Assembly (NCBI GenBank): GCA_949592205.1
Contig: CATIUR010000005.1
Coordinates: 129,909,277-129,973,276 of the forward strand
Length of the DNA stretch: 64,000 bases
Reading direction: 5' to 3'
DNA from: Helichrysum umbraculigerum
Lineage: Eukaryota > Streptophyta > Magnoliopsida > Asterales > Asteraceae
Positions 47,104 through 58,084 of the stretch are shown here, in pieces. The notes under the pieces were generated by a model. That model made no database searches. It worked only from the letters and a program-made list of their open reading frames with translations, and was not told where the DNA came from. Positions within the stretch are counted from its first letter, which is position 1. The number at the start of each line of letters is the position of its first letter. A program made the translations under genes and the position numbers.

Positions 47104-49890
47104 ATGGCAGCTGATAAAGAGGATATTAGAGGTCTAAGAGAAATGATTAAACAAAGTAACGACATAGGTTCAAGTAATAAACCTCCATTATTTACTGCGG
47201 ACATGGATTATGTATACTGGAGAGACCGAGTTGAACAATACATTGATTTTCATTGTCCAGAATTATGGGGACCATTACGCGAACGTTATGTACCTCCATT
47301 AGCTGAAGGAGAATACCGTAATATTCGTCCTGCTAAGACCTATAAAGCGATGTCTCCCGAGGAGAAGAAAGATTTTGATACTGAAAGAAAATCTTTTTCA
47401 ATGATTAAAATGTGTCTAACTAAGGATGTTCTTTGGCTTTTCAGAACTCATGAAACAGCCTTTGATTTATGGAAGGCAATTGAAACTTGTTGTGGAGGAA
47501 ACGATAAGTACAAGGAAGCCAAGCTTGAACTGATTAAGAAACAGTACGATATCTTTGACATCCTTCCAAATGAAGACACGACTTCGTTATTCACTAGGTA
47601 CTCACGGTTAGTTGGTGAGTTGTTTGAAGGGGGTTATACTTTTCCTTCAATTGAAGTAAATAAGAAGCTACTGGATGTGTTGCCAAGTTCTTGGGATGTT
47701 AAAGTTCAATTTTTAAAGGAAAATGAAGAACTTGCAAACATGTCGTTGGATACGCTGATCGGGGATCTTCAAGCTCACGCGATGGAGATTAAGAAGAAAG
47801 AAACTAGGTCTGGTGCTGCTGTTCAGAATCCTAGTGTGTATGGTGTTCAGATCAACTCTGGGAAGACTTATGGATCTGGAGTCGCTTTTGTAACAAATAG
47901 AAATGCTTCATCGACTTCTTCTTCTTCCGATGGGATTCATTCTGTTTTCATGACTGGACCTTCTTCAAATCAACAACAGGTTCAGGTCTCACCTGCTATT
48001 CAGGAACAAGCTGCAATTTATACAGCTTTCTTAAGCTCATACAAGGATTTGGTTACTCAACCAAATCTTACTTTGGAGCTGACTAAGGAAGACTATGCTC
48101 AGCTTGATGAAGATGATCTGGAACAAATGGATTTAACTTGGAATGTGGCGATGATCACCCGAAGAATTCAAAAGTTCTTGCAGAGGACAGGGCGTAAAAG
48201 CTTGGAAGGTGATGGAAAGACTGGCTTCGGATTTGACAAGAGTAAGGTCCGATGTTACAATTGTCAAAATTTGGGTCACTTCGCCAGGGAGTGCGAGAAA
48301 CCCAAAAAGCCAGCATCGGGATTCACAACACCATCTACTCCTCCAAAGGCCAAAGAAATGGAAGTTTCTAAGAAACGGCTTGCTGATAATGCCCTGATTG
48401 CCTTTGAGCCTACAAGTCAAGATTGGACGCCAGTCTCCCAGCATTACCAACAGTGTTTGATGGCTCACATCATGAATGAGGTACCTGATGAACCATTAAA
48501 TTGTATCTCATGTATTAAGTTAACTGAATATCTAAAGGCATTTCAGAACGAAACTGTAGAGTTGAGGAAAAAGAATGAAAAACTAACCGAGTCAAATAAT
48601 TTCTTAAAAGCTAATGAGAAACTTTATGAAAAACATCTTGAGGCTCATCGGTTAGATACTCAGAAATATAAATCTAAGGTTTTTAGTCAAGAAGATGCCA
48701 TTAAAAGCTATCTTGTTGAAATTGAATTACTAAATAAAGAACTTACAGATTTAAAAGCTGAGTATGAGAATTATAAGAGTAAAATCTTAGGTTCAAATTC
48801 CTCAACGGTTGTTTTTAATGAAATTCTTAGCAAGCATGGTACTAAAGGGAAGAAGAATGAGGGATTGGGATACAACTCAGTCCCTCCTCCTACTACTCAC
48901 TGTCCCCTGCCTGTTAAGGAAGGCTTTGAAGAGATTCCAGTTGATTGGTCCAAGCTTTATGGTTTAAAAGCTAAAGATGCTAAAGAGACCAAACATAACA
49001 AACCGGCAAAGGAGAAAACCAAGCGGCCAGAGTACCCCTTGCCAACGTTTGTTAAGTCTGTGCATGAATCTCCTGTTAGTATTGAGGAGAGTGTTGAGTT
49101 AAAGAATGAATCTCCTGTTATTATTGAGGAGATTGTTGAGATTGAGGACATTACGGATCAGGAGTATCCTGAGGTTAAGAAGGTTGTGGTTAAACCTGAA
49201 AAAGTGATTTCAAAGATTGAGCCTGAAATTAAGGTTCAACCAAATAAGGGAAAAGCCAAGGTTTTTAATTCGAAACAACAAACTTTACAGTCACCTGTAA
49301 AGATTTTGCAAAATAAAATAGTAAATGAAAGAGTTTCGTATGATAAACCTTCAACTTCAACCTCTCAGCCAAAACAAACACTTTCTAAAACATGTACGCA
49401 TTGTTCATGTTCTAGAAATGTTTCTCCACCTCCTGTGGTAATTCCTCAGCCTCAACCGTTTGTTGAGACTCGTTCTTGTTTCTACTGCAAGAAACAAGGA
49501 CATTTAATTCGTGAATGTCCAAAGCTGTCAAATCAGCGCTATGGGAGAGAGATGCCTAGGACATCTGTTTATAGAAATTCTTTTTCAAAATCTCCACCTA
49601 GGCGTTACTCTACCTCTCCCAAGCCTGTTTTGAAGCCTGTTTCGAAACCAAGTAATGTTGAGCAAAAACCTTTGCCAATTCAAAAGCCCAACATTATTTC
49701 GATTACCAATTCCGAATCTTCAAAAGTTTGGAAACGTAAAGAGTCTGATGTTGACTCTTCAGTCGTCAACAATAACACATCAGATAAAAATTCTAATTTG
49801 TTTAAAGATAAAATCCTATCTGACGTGATTATTGTTGATGACCACGGTCGACCTAAGTCTGTAAAGGCTTGGGTCACCGTTTCTCACTAA
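47104..49890 (+). CDS. gag: Copia-K Gag (928 aa), intact
   Basis: ATG at 47104 (MAADKEDIRG). N-terminal Gag core of UBN2 type (residues about 20-240: YWRDRVEQYIDFH, WLFRTHETAFDLWKAIE, YSRLVGELFEGG), a Ser-rich linker, DDLEQMDLTWNVAMITRRIQKF (about 340-360), a CCHC knuckle CYNCQNLGHFAREC (about 384-397), a long coiled coil (about 475-570), a charged repeat with Ser-Pro-Val/Glu units (about 655-690) and a second knuckle CFYCKKQGHLIREC (about 791-804). This is long for Copia Gag. It forms the particle shell and packages RNA. It ends at TAA 49888, overlapping the -1 protease frame. Retaining 928 open codons in an element without integrase suggests recent trans-mobilisation. Confidence 0.92.
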   Translation: MAADKEDIRGLREMIKQSNDIGSSNKPPLFTADMDYVYWRDRVEQYIDFHCPELWGPLRERYVPPLAEGEYRNIRPAKTYKAMSPEEKKDFDTERKSFSMIKMCLTKDVLWLFRTHETAFDLWKAIETCCGGNDKYKEAKLELIKKQYDIFDILPNEDTTSLFTRYSRLVGELFEGGYTFPSIEVNKKLLDVLPSSWDVKVQFLKENEELANMSLDTLIGDLQAHAMEIKKKETRSGAAVQNPSVYGVQINSGKTYGSGVAFVTNRNASSTSSSSDGIHSVFMTGPSSNQQQVQVSPAIQEQAAIYTAFLSSYKDLVTQPNLTLELTKEDYAQLDEDDLEQMDLTWNVAMITRRIQKFLQRTGRKSLEGDGKTGFGFDKSKVRCYNCQNLGHFARECEKPKKPASGFTTPSTPPKAKEMEVSKKRLADNALIAFEPTSQDWTPVSQHYQQCLMAHIMNEVPDEPLNCISCIKLTEYLKAFQNETVELRKKNEKLTESNNFLKANEKLYEKHLEAHRLDTQKYKSKVFSQEDAIKSYLVEIELLNKELTDLKAEYENYKSKILGSNSSTVVFNEILSKHGTKGKKNEGLGYNSVPPPTTHCPLPVKEGFEEIPVDWSKLYGLKAKDAKETKHNKPAKEKTKRPEYPLPTFVKSVHESPVSIEESVELKNESPVIIEEIVEIEDITDQEYPEVKKVVVKPEKVISKIEPEIKVQPNKGKAKVFNSKQQTLQSPVKILQNKIVNERVSYDKPSTSTSQPKQTLSKTCTHCSCSRNVSPPPVVIPQPQPFVETRSCFYCKKQGHLIRECPKLSNQRYGREMPRTSVYRNSFSKSPPRRYSTSPKPVLKPVSKPSNVEQKPLPIQKPNIISITNSESSKVWKRKESDVDSSVVNNNTSDKNSNLFKDKILSDVIIVDDHGRPKSVKAWVTVSH

Positions 49891-49910
49891 TCTCCTTCGT
49901 TTGTGTGTTG

Positions 49911-51906
49911 CAGCAGTCAGAACGCGTTAAAGATAGTGAATGGTATTTGGATAGTGGCTGCTCGCGACATATGACAGGCGATGTATCTCTTCTTGTGGAT
50001 ATTAAACCATACGCAGGAGGATATGTTGCTTTTGCTGGAGATACTAGAGGAACCTCAAGAAGAAGATGAAATGGAGGAAACAATGGCCTACTCTCACTTA
50101 TTTTCTCGTGAAGATGGAGGAGAAGAAGAAGAGTTAGCCTCTCCTGAGTCTGCTGCTACTCCTGAAACTGAGGGAGATTTGAACAATCTGGGTGTAGATC
50201 TTGTGCCAGGTGCCATACCAGAAACTCGTATACATAAGGATCACCCCATTGATAATATCATTGGTGATCCTCATGCATCTGTTCAAACACGACAGCAAGC
50301 AAAGCAGACTTCAGCTCAGCAGCTTTTGGGACTTATTGCTCATATCGATTCATGTCATTTGTCTCAAATTGAACCTAAAAAGGTTGAACAAGCCTTAAAA
50401 GATCCATCTTGGGTCGAGGCTATGCAGGAGGAACTACAACAAATAAACAAGATGAATGTTTGGGAAATTGTTCCTCTACCCAAGGGTGCTCACTTGACGG
50501 GTACTCGTTGGGTTTTCCGTAACAAAATGGATGATCGTGGGGCTGTTATTCGAAATAAAGCCCGTCTAGTAGTTCAAGGATATAGTCAATTAGAAGGTAT
50601 TGACTATGATGAAGTTTTCACTCCTGTTGCTCGTTTGGAATCTATTCGGATTTTTCTAGCCTATGCTTCATTTATAGGATTCCGCGTGTATCAACTTGAC
50701 GTAAAGTGTGCTTTTCTATACGGAGATGTCGACGCAGTGATTTATGTGTGTCAGCCTCCTGGTTTTGAAGACCCAAAGCATCCTAATCATGTTTGCAAAC
50801 TAAAGAAAGCTTTGTATGGTCTTCATCAATCTCCTCGACTTTGGTATGAGCGACTTGCCAAGTACTTGCTGAAGAATGGTTTTGACAGAGGACAGATTGA
50901 TAGCACGCTTTTCATCAAACGGGAAGGAGCGGATTTGTTACTTGTGCAGGTCTATGTGGATGACATAATCTTTGGATCAACTAATGATCAGTTGTGCAAG
51001 GATTTTGAAAGACTGATGAAATCTGAGTTTGAAATGAGTGCTATGGGGGAACTTACGTTCTTTCTGGGACTACAGGTTGAGCAATCTGACAATGGAATTT
51101 ATATCCACCAGTCAAAATATGTCACTGACATGTTAAAGCGATATGAATTGCTCAACTGTAAACACTACGGCACTCCAATTGAAGCAAGACACAATCTTGG
51201 ACCTAATGAGGACGATGAAGATTGCAAGGAGAAAGACTATCGCTCAATGATAGGCTCTCTCATGTACCTGACTGCCTCAAGACCAGATATAGTGTTTGCT
51301 GTTTCTCTCTGCTCACGATTTCAAGCAAATCCGAAGGTGTCTCATATGAAGGCAGTAAAACGTATTTTTGGATATCTCGCTTTTAGGCCATCTCTGGGTC
51401 TATGGTATTCAAACGAGAAAAACTTCGAGTTAACTGCCTATTCGGATTCGGATCTTGGTGGCTGCAAGATAGATATGAAGTCAACTACTGGAGGATGTCA
51501 GTTCCTTGGATCGCGCTTAGTTTCTTGGCAGTGCAAAAAGCAGACTGCGGTTGCTATTTCAACAGCTGAAGCCGAGTATGTTGCTGCTGCAAGTTGCTGT
51601 TCTCAAGTTCTCTGGATTCAGCATCAGCTGCGTGATTACGGGTTCAATCTCTCTATGACTCCTATTTACATTGATAATACAGCTGCTATATTTATAACAC
51701 ACAATCCCGTACAGCACTCTAAGACCAAACATATTGAACTTAGGTTCCACTTCATACGGGATTGCTTTGAGAAACACCTTATAGATGTCGTACATATAGA
51801 TACCCTTAAGTAGTGTGCGGACCTTTTCACAAAAGCCTTTTTGCGATCACGTTTTATAGAACTGGTCAATCTGATAGGTTTAAGGTTCTTTCAGTCAAAG
51901 AAATGA
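49911..51906 (+). pseudogene. pol: Copia-K pol: protease, RT, RNase H; integrase deleted
   Basis: In the -1 frame relative to gag: EWYLDSGCSRHMTG (protease Asp-Ser-Gly) and the start of the next region, VAFAGDTRG. Near 50050 the sequence jumps into another frame at an acidic linker (EEPQEEDEMEE) that normally precedes RT, so the whole integrase is missing through a deletion that also shifts the frame. RT and RNase H follow (50040-51813): VEAMQEELQQI, RWVFRNK, YVDDIIFGS (YVDD at 50953-50964), FFLGLQV, SLMYLTASRPDI, TAEAEYVAA. TAG at 51811 replaces the Gln before CADLFTKAF; the normal end would be TGA 51904. A CAG acceptor-like site stands at 49911-49913. Confidence 0.93.
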
Positions 51907-53138
51907 TTTGTGACTTGGATTTTTAAGTTTTTAAAGTCAATTAAAAAAAATAATAAAATAAAATAAAATAAATAAAAAAAATAATAATAAAAAATCGCAA
52001 CAGCCACTCTTTATACTCTTTAGTATTAAAGAAAACGCAAGGTTGCTACATTTTTAAAATAGACGTTGAAGTTGTGTCTGTAAACAACTTGGGATATGAT
52101 AGTACATCGGGTGACATGCACAAAATGGAATTTTAAGATTTATCTTGGATGTGTCAGTAGGTTTATCTGACACACTTAAAACAGTTTTTATCTAAATTAT
52201 CTTCATCATACGATGTATTGGTAGGCATGGTACACACCGGTCTCTGAGATATTAAGAAGTCATTTAAATACATGTCTATCATCATGTGGTAAACACCTTG
52301 TGATGTACGACGCTAAGTCTTAATTCCTTAGCATAGCTTGACATACTTCTATTTTTGGATCGTATATCTGAGATCTTTTGGGGGAGTATGCTGATTGTTT
52401 CCTCTGTTGTACGTAAGTGCAGACCTGGTCTCAATTCAGCTTACTCTTAAAACTAAGCAAACGTGAGTCAAAGTACTTGCAACGTCTTAAATTTAAGGTA
52501 CTAAACAAGGTCGCCACTCAATTTTGGTTTGACTGCGTTTGGTTTTGCTTACACCTGAATCAAGTTATGTTGCTCTGTTGTACGCAAGTACAGACCTGTC
52601 ACCGCTGGCTTGATTCTTAAAATTGATTCTCTTATATTCTTTCTAAATTTAGAAACTATGTTCATGTCTAAGTTATAGGGGTATATCTATGGTGGGGACC
52701 GCGGAGAAATATTCATATTAACAATAAAATGTTAACTCACAGACATGGATGTAACGTGTTTAGGTGGACAAACAATACCAATAATAGTTTTGAAATAATT
52801 TTTATAACAGGTGTTTTAAATGTGCCACGTAAATTTAAAGTGGACAAATATACTGATGATCGAAATAACACTTACAATTCCTAATAAATGCATGTTATTC
52901 CGATATGATCCCTAATCAGACAACTCAACTCCGTCACCAAAAATAGAGTGTTAGTATTTTTATTTTGTTCATTTTTACTTTTTGTAAAATTAAAGAAAAT
53001 ACCAAAAAGATTTTTTTGTTTTATGCTTTATTTTTTATTCTGAGTTATTTTTCCAAAGTCACGAGTTATTTTGAAATTATTTGCTAAAATAACGAGTAAA
53101 CGGTTTGAAAAATTCAAAATTGGATCAAAAATGTTATA
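51907..53138 (+). other. Copia-K spacer after pol
   Basis: AT-rich, non-coding. Contains an A-rich AATAAA-like tract (51950-52000), an internal polypurine-like TTTTGGGGGAGTATG at 52376-52390, and two related segments (CTCTGTTGTACG(T/C)AAGT, near 52400 and 52572). Confidence 0.65.
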
Positions 53139-53913
53139 TGCGACGTCACACTCTACGTCGCCTGCGACGTCCCAGTCTACGTCGCATGTAGGGTTAGACT
53201 ATATATAGTCTCAACTGCGACGTAACATGTCACACTATTCACTATTCACGTGCGACGTACCCTGCGATGTAGCATTGGCGATTTGCGACGTAGCAATTTT
53301 CGAGCATTTTTCGTGATTTGTAGCCGTTTTCATTCCGATTCACTTACGTACTTTTGATCTACTCGTTATTCCGCACACTTAGGTACCGATTTTACCATTT
53401 TTCACCGTGTATATTACGTTTAATTGCTATATATGTGATACGGGTTAAAAGGGTTTCGGTTTTGGGTTAAATTCGATGGTTAATTGGATGTTGTAACTAT
53501 AATAACTTATGTTTTCGTGATCACCATCGTTAGCCGCACCTTGTAGTGCGTTTGATTTTGAAAACCCCTAAAATCGAAGGTAAGGGTTTCTGGGTTGGGG
53601 ACGCCTGTTCGTCAGTGCGACGTACGCTGCGACGTCGTAGCCTACGTCGCTTTAATTAATTATTATTAATTTCCTACGTCGCCCTTCCCTACGTCGCTTT
53701 CTCTGCGACGTCCGATGCGACGTACTCCTCTACGTCGCTATTTTAAATAAAGTGATTAAATTCACAATAAATTGCAAAATGCGACGTCCCTCTTGACGTC
53801 GCTCGAATTTTCTGCGACGTCAAGCCTTACGTCGCTTTTCAATTTATTATGATTTTAGGCGACGTACAGTTCTACGTCGCTCTGTGTTTATGCGACGTAA
53901 GTGGCTACGTCGC
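53139..53913 (+). repeat. GCGACGT array around the promoter region of the Copia-K accessory ORF
   Basis: About 25 units by eye of GCGACGT(A/C) and ACGTCGC, in clusters 53139-53290 and 53617-53913, the same motif as in the LTR and leader. A palindromic CTATATATAG sits between units at 53199-53208. Confidence 0.9.
53199..53208 (+). promoter_or_regulatory. Possible internal TATA box for the accessory ORF
   Basis: CTATATATAG directly after a motif cluster, repeating the array-TATA order of the LTR. Suggestive only. Confidence 0.35.
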
Positions 53914-54002
53914 TAGTTCCAGGAAGTTTACAAAGGTTTTTCTTAAAAATGTAACATTTTTGCTAACCTTTTTCGAGTTGCAATCTGTTTCTGTTCTTGC
54001 AG
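53580..54002 (+). other. Putative intron in the 5' UTR of the accessory ORF (423 bp)
   Basis: Donor CGAAG|GTAAGG at 53579/53580. Acceptor after a pyrimidine-rich tract, TGTTCTTGCAG, ending at 54002, two bases before ATG 54005. The intron would contain the second motif cluster. The acceptor could equally serve a donor further upstream. Confidence 0.5.
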
Positions 54003-54004
54003 AT

Positions 54005-56668
54005 ATGGCTTTGATTTTCGAAGCTCGTCACAATACGGCTGCTTACCTTACTGACACTTCTGATAAAGCTGCACCGTATCGTCAGATGATCGCGTTTTTG
54101 AGACGTTCAAGGGTATTCCACGCCATTTCCGATAACACTATGGCGTTTGGAAATCTGATCAACCCTTTTTGGAGAAATGCGATTGTTGTTACTGATAACG
54201 ACGTTAGACGATTGGTCTCTACTGTTCTGGGTACGGAGATCACTATTACAGAACAGAGTATTCGGGAACTTTTACAGCTGAATGATCAACCGGATATGCC
54301 TATCGGTTTTGATCATATTTTTGTTACTGGAGCTATGCAACGGATAGGATATCCCGGGATTCCCTCTGATCAGTATCGAAAAGCGAATCTCACACGCGTC
54401 TGGAGATATTTGATGCATGTGATTATTGTTTGCTTGGGGAATAGGAAAGGTGGAACGGATGGGATGAGCCGAAGTCTGGCTTCTGCTATGTTAGCGTTGG
54501 TATACAACAAGCCGTTCAACTTCTCGGGATTTATCTTCAAGGCTATGGTTGATAATGCGAATGCCGGGGATCAGAAATGGATTTTATATCCGAGATTTGT
54601 ACAGTTGCACATCAATCGTCATCATCCGGATCTTCAGGCACAGGGTGATATCGATCAGCCGCTCAAGATTTCCCCGATGATTAGTCGGATTTTCACTATT
54701 TGTGCAGGGTATGAGAAAGGGGTCGAGGCACCAAGGGATGTTCCCTTATTCGGTGCTATTGTGGATGAAAATTATGTACCGCCTCCAGATCCTCAGTATA
54801 TGGATATTCCAGTACCTCAGCAGCAGCAGCAACCGCTTGTGAACATTCCAGTTCAACCTGCGGGGGAGAATGTAGATGCTCTATTGGAGAACATCGAGCA
54901 GTTCGGGCATGTGGATTCGGACAATCCAGCATCTCACGACACGGTCGAGAGTTCTGATTCCGAAGAACCGGCCAATGTAGGTCCTCAGGATGGGGGTCCG
55001 ACGCCTGAGCATTCGGATGGTACTGTTCCGCATCCCTCTGAGATGGAACGTATCAGGCTTTCCGATTCATTCAGATATCTAAGAATTCAGCGTCGGATCC
55101 GGGCAGGACGCAAGTATGTACCTCCAAGGGATACTGGGAAACGTACACGAGACGGTGATGATTCTGCTGATGAAACTTATCGTCCTCGTCGTCGTGTTCG
55201 TCGCTCTTCGTCAACACGAGCTCCAGTCAATCCACAGCTGCAACCTGATTTTCAGATTCAACCGACTCCAGCTTTCATGCAAATGATTATGGAAGATATG
55301 CAGCAGATGAAACAAAAGCTGGAGGCTCAGGACGAGAAGATTGCTGAACAAGCTGCGTTGATCGAGGTTCAATCTAAGGAGCTTGAGGATACGAAGCTTA
55401 GGGTTAATGTTTTGGAAGGCAGGTTACTTGCCTCGGGGGAGTATGGGTCTGGGATACCCACTTTAGAGTCAAGTGAACCTGCGTCTGTAAATCCCAACCC
55501 TGTAATTGAAAATGTTAATGAAAATATTTCTCGTTTGGATTATTTTTGTGTTGATGATATTCCAGGGCAACCGAGACCGCTGGCAGTTGACTACTCATTC
55601 GCTGACTTATCATTTATTCAGAGGATGGCCAGTGGAGTTGGCTCTGAGGAAGAAACAGAGAATGTTTTTGAGATGAATGAGGATGTTTCGATTGAAGAAG
55701 AGCAGTTGAATGCAGATGAAACGTATGATGATGCACAATCTGGGGAAGCTTATGATGGTGCACCAATTATTGAATCTGATTCAAGTGAAGACGAGAGTCC
55801 TGATAAAGCTCAACATGGAGAATCAAGTTCTGCTGCAACTCCAGCTTCAGAGACACAGGCACCGGACTCAGCAGCGAAGAAATTAACTGCTGAAGAAAAG
55901 AGAGAGAGAAACAAGAAATGGTGGCCTAAGGGACGAAATCCAGTTCCTATTCCAGTTAAATGTCAAGTGTACCGGGTTAGTCGAAATTATACCGGTGTTA
56001 TTAAAAGCTGGAAGTGTCAGAGGAATCTGTTTATGATTAAGAGAGAAGATGGAGTTCAGTACTTCAGAATGCGTTTTGATAGATTGAGCACGTTGCCAAA
56101 AGGAGAGATTAATCGATTAGCTCAGCTTAAATTGATTAATCCTTTCGAGAATGATTATGCTGAGTTCATTTAGAGAAATTTACGTCGGGAAGTGTTATCG
56201 AAGACATATTCGAAATTGAAACCGGCGTTGGGAACTCGGTATACGTGGAAAAAGAAGATTGATCCAGTCACCAGGAAGCCTTTGGTTAAAGTTCACTATT
56301 CGCCTGCTAACTGTTTGACTGAGATACCTCTGGAATCAGTTCCTTATTATTTTCTGAGAAGACTTGTAAAATGGGAACTTGATCCACAGACTGGCGAAGC
56401 GGTTATTACTTTCGTTCCAGATTCTGAACCGTGGCCAGAAGTTGGAGGTATATGGAATTTGAGGCAAGCAACGTTTAGACTGTATGATCCGATGAGTTTG
56501 ATTAATTTTCATGAAAAAGATTTAAGAAAACTCTATGATAATCGGATTCGTGTTGGTCAGAAGAATGAATTCAACAGACGTTTAGCACAGCAGTTTTACA
56601 ATGTTGTTACTGTTTGCGTAGCTAATGGAATTCATGCCGATGGTCAATTTCCTGTGGGCTGGGTTTAA
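54005..56668 (+). pseudogene. Copia-K accessory ORF (third ORF, ~887 codons), one internal TAG
   Basis: I take ATG 54005 (MALIFEARHN) because it lies just after an acceptor-like CAG and matches the Copia-F start; the frame is open upstream to 53849. N-terminal domain (residues about 1-250): FEARHNTAAYL, FLRRSRVFHAIS, ITEQSIRELLQLND, CLGNRKGGTDGMSR, LYPRFVQLHI. Then an acidic/Pro linker, a basic cluster PRRRVRRSSSTR (about 393-405, possible nuclear signal), a coiled coil (about 425-480), acidic segments, and a C-terminal domain (KWWPKGRNP, DGVQYFRMRFDRLSTLPKGE, YDPMSLINFHEKDL). TAG at 56171 interrupts it; the frame continues to 56668. There is no membrane segment or signal peptide, unlike the env-like ORFs reported in some SIRE elements. 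Function unknown. Confidence 0.85.
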
Positions 56669-56699
56669 AGAAGATTTTTGAAGAACAAGCTGAAGACAC

Positions 56700-56708
56700 G
56701 GGGGAGTT
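56700..56708 (+). other. Polypurine tract of Copia-K
   Basis: GGGGGAGTT abuts the 3' LTR, identical in core to Copia-F. Confidence 0.85.
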
Positions 56709-57118
56709 TGTTAGTACATGTTTAGTGTCTGTCAGTTGGTCTAGCTCGTAGTTTGTAATTAGAATTAGTGTTCCTGACTCCTGCGACGTAGCGTGCAACG
56801 TCGCAGGTGCGACGTCAGGTTTTGGGCCTGCGACGTAGTCTACGTCGCATGGGCTTGGGCCTGCGACGTAGCGTGCGACGTCGCAGGTGCCAGATTTTGT
56901 ATAAATTCGTTTTATGTTTTCTGTTTTAGGGTTGACGAAACCCTAAACGCAATTAGTCGAAATCTCTGTAATCTGACCGATTATAATACAATATAATACG
57001 TTTCGTTTGATATTCATTGCGTATTGATTGTTCGTGTGTTTAGTGTATAACTTAATCGTTGATTCCGCAAACGATTGAGTGACTCGGTTCGTACTAGATC
57101 CAAGGTTAGGGACAAACA
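56709..57118 (+). repeat. 3' LTR of Copia-K (410 bp)
   Basis: Matches the 5' LTR apart from three substitutions seen by eye; carries the same motif array (56782-56888). Confidence 0.95.
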
Positions 57119-57524
57119 ATCACGGTGACGGAGGCTAGTGATTTCTTCATGGGCATCGGCTAGTTGGGTAAGCATCGTGCTAAGGGTTTCTTTCGTTGGG
57201 TAGGCAGTTTCCCCATTTATGGTAATAACAGCAAGGGTAGTAGCAGTGGATGAAGCAGTAGTAGGGGTAGTAGTAGTAAGGTTATATGTGGGGTTAGCTT
57301 GGAGTGTCTCAGCAGTTTTTCCGGTGGTAAACAACATCCGTGCTGCCATAGAGTTAGGTGAGGATTGCTCATGTTCCTTCTCAGGTGTCATCGTCTCCAA
57401 GGGTTCATCTTCCAACAGTTAAATATCGTCAGCCAAGGTAAGTAGGTACGGGAATGTCGTTGGTTCATCACATAGTTGGTTGTCATCAGACACGTGTTTG
57501 TCAACAGAGGGACTTGCCATTTCC
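57119..57524 (-). pseudogene. Ty3-C zinc-knuckle ORF, N-terminal part
   Basis: ATG at about 57522-57524 (MASPSVDKHV) in a TCGTAGGAA context. Acidic N-terminus with TTFPYLLTLADD, as in the Ty3-B ORF (FPYLLTLESD), then a TAA near 57420, an acidic linker, a Thr-rich stretch and the start of a coil (LSTMLTQLADAHEEITSL) that continues at 46160 beyond Copia-K. No catalytic motif. Confidence 0.75.
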
Positions 57525-58084
57525 TACGAGAAAAGTGTTTTATCAAAACAATGGGTTTGTAAAAGAGGTGTTAGCCTCTAAAGTTGCATAAATTTCTGGT
57601 AATGTAACTATCTCATGTTTTATTACAAAACTGTCGGTACCATTTCTAGTTAAATTAACGTTGTTAGTAGTATTACCTACGTTGTGATTTGTCTTTAAGT
57701 AGACTGTATGAAAATAAAGTGTTTGTACTTATAAAATGTTCGTCTATCATAATGTCAACTTAATTGTTGCTAAAAGTTTCGGGATTTGGACCTTGTACAA
57801 ATGATTAGATAAGTAGTTTAAAATTTTCAAAAAAGCTTCTATGAATCGTTTTACAGAGAAGTTTGTGTAAAATTTGTTAGAAATTTTCTATGATGAGAAT
57901 TTATTTGAAAATTTAATGTTTGCTGAAAACTTGGGTCGGTTAAAATATGTTGGAAACTCTTTTCGTTGACAAGACGTTGAAAATTTATATCTAGCATTAT
58001 CAGTTGAAAATTAGAAGTTATAAATAATTTCGGAATAGATGTTTGATGAAATTCCTTTGAAAGCTTGGATTGGTAGAAATTTGT
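57525..58084 (-). other. Ty3-C leader region, unassigned
   Basis: AT-rich with loose GTTGAAAATT-type repetition. No ORF, no primer binding site and no LTR end, so the rest of the 5' LTR and the true leader start were lost here. Confidence 0.45.

Larger units (their letters stand above)
46161..57118 (+). mobile_element. Copia-K: complete Copia element without integrase, 10,958 bp, TSD ATCAC
   Basis: Two 410-bp LTRs (46161-46570, 56709-57118), both TGTTAGTACATG to GGGACAAACA, with a perfect ATCAC duplication (46156-46160, 57119-57123). Three LTR differences by eye, about 0.7%. Order: primer site, leader array, gag, truncated pol, spacer array, accessory ORF, polypurine tract. Inserted in the Ty3-C ORF. 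Confidence 0.96.

Noticed and set aside
54005..56668. Accessory ORF as an env-like gene
   Set aside because: No signal peptide, transmembrane segment or furin-like site visible.
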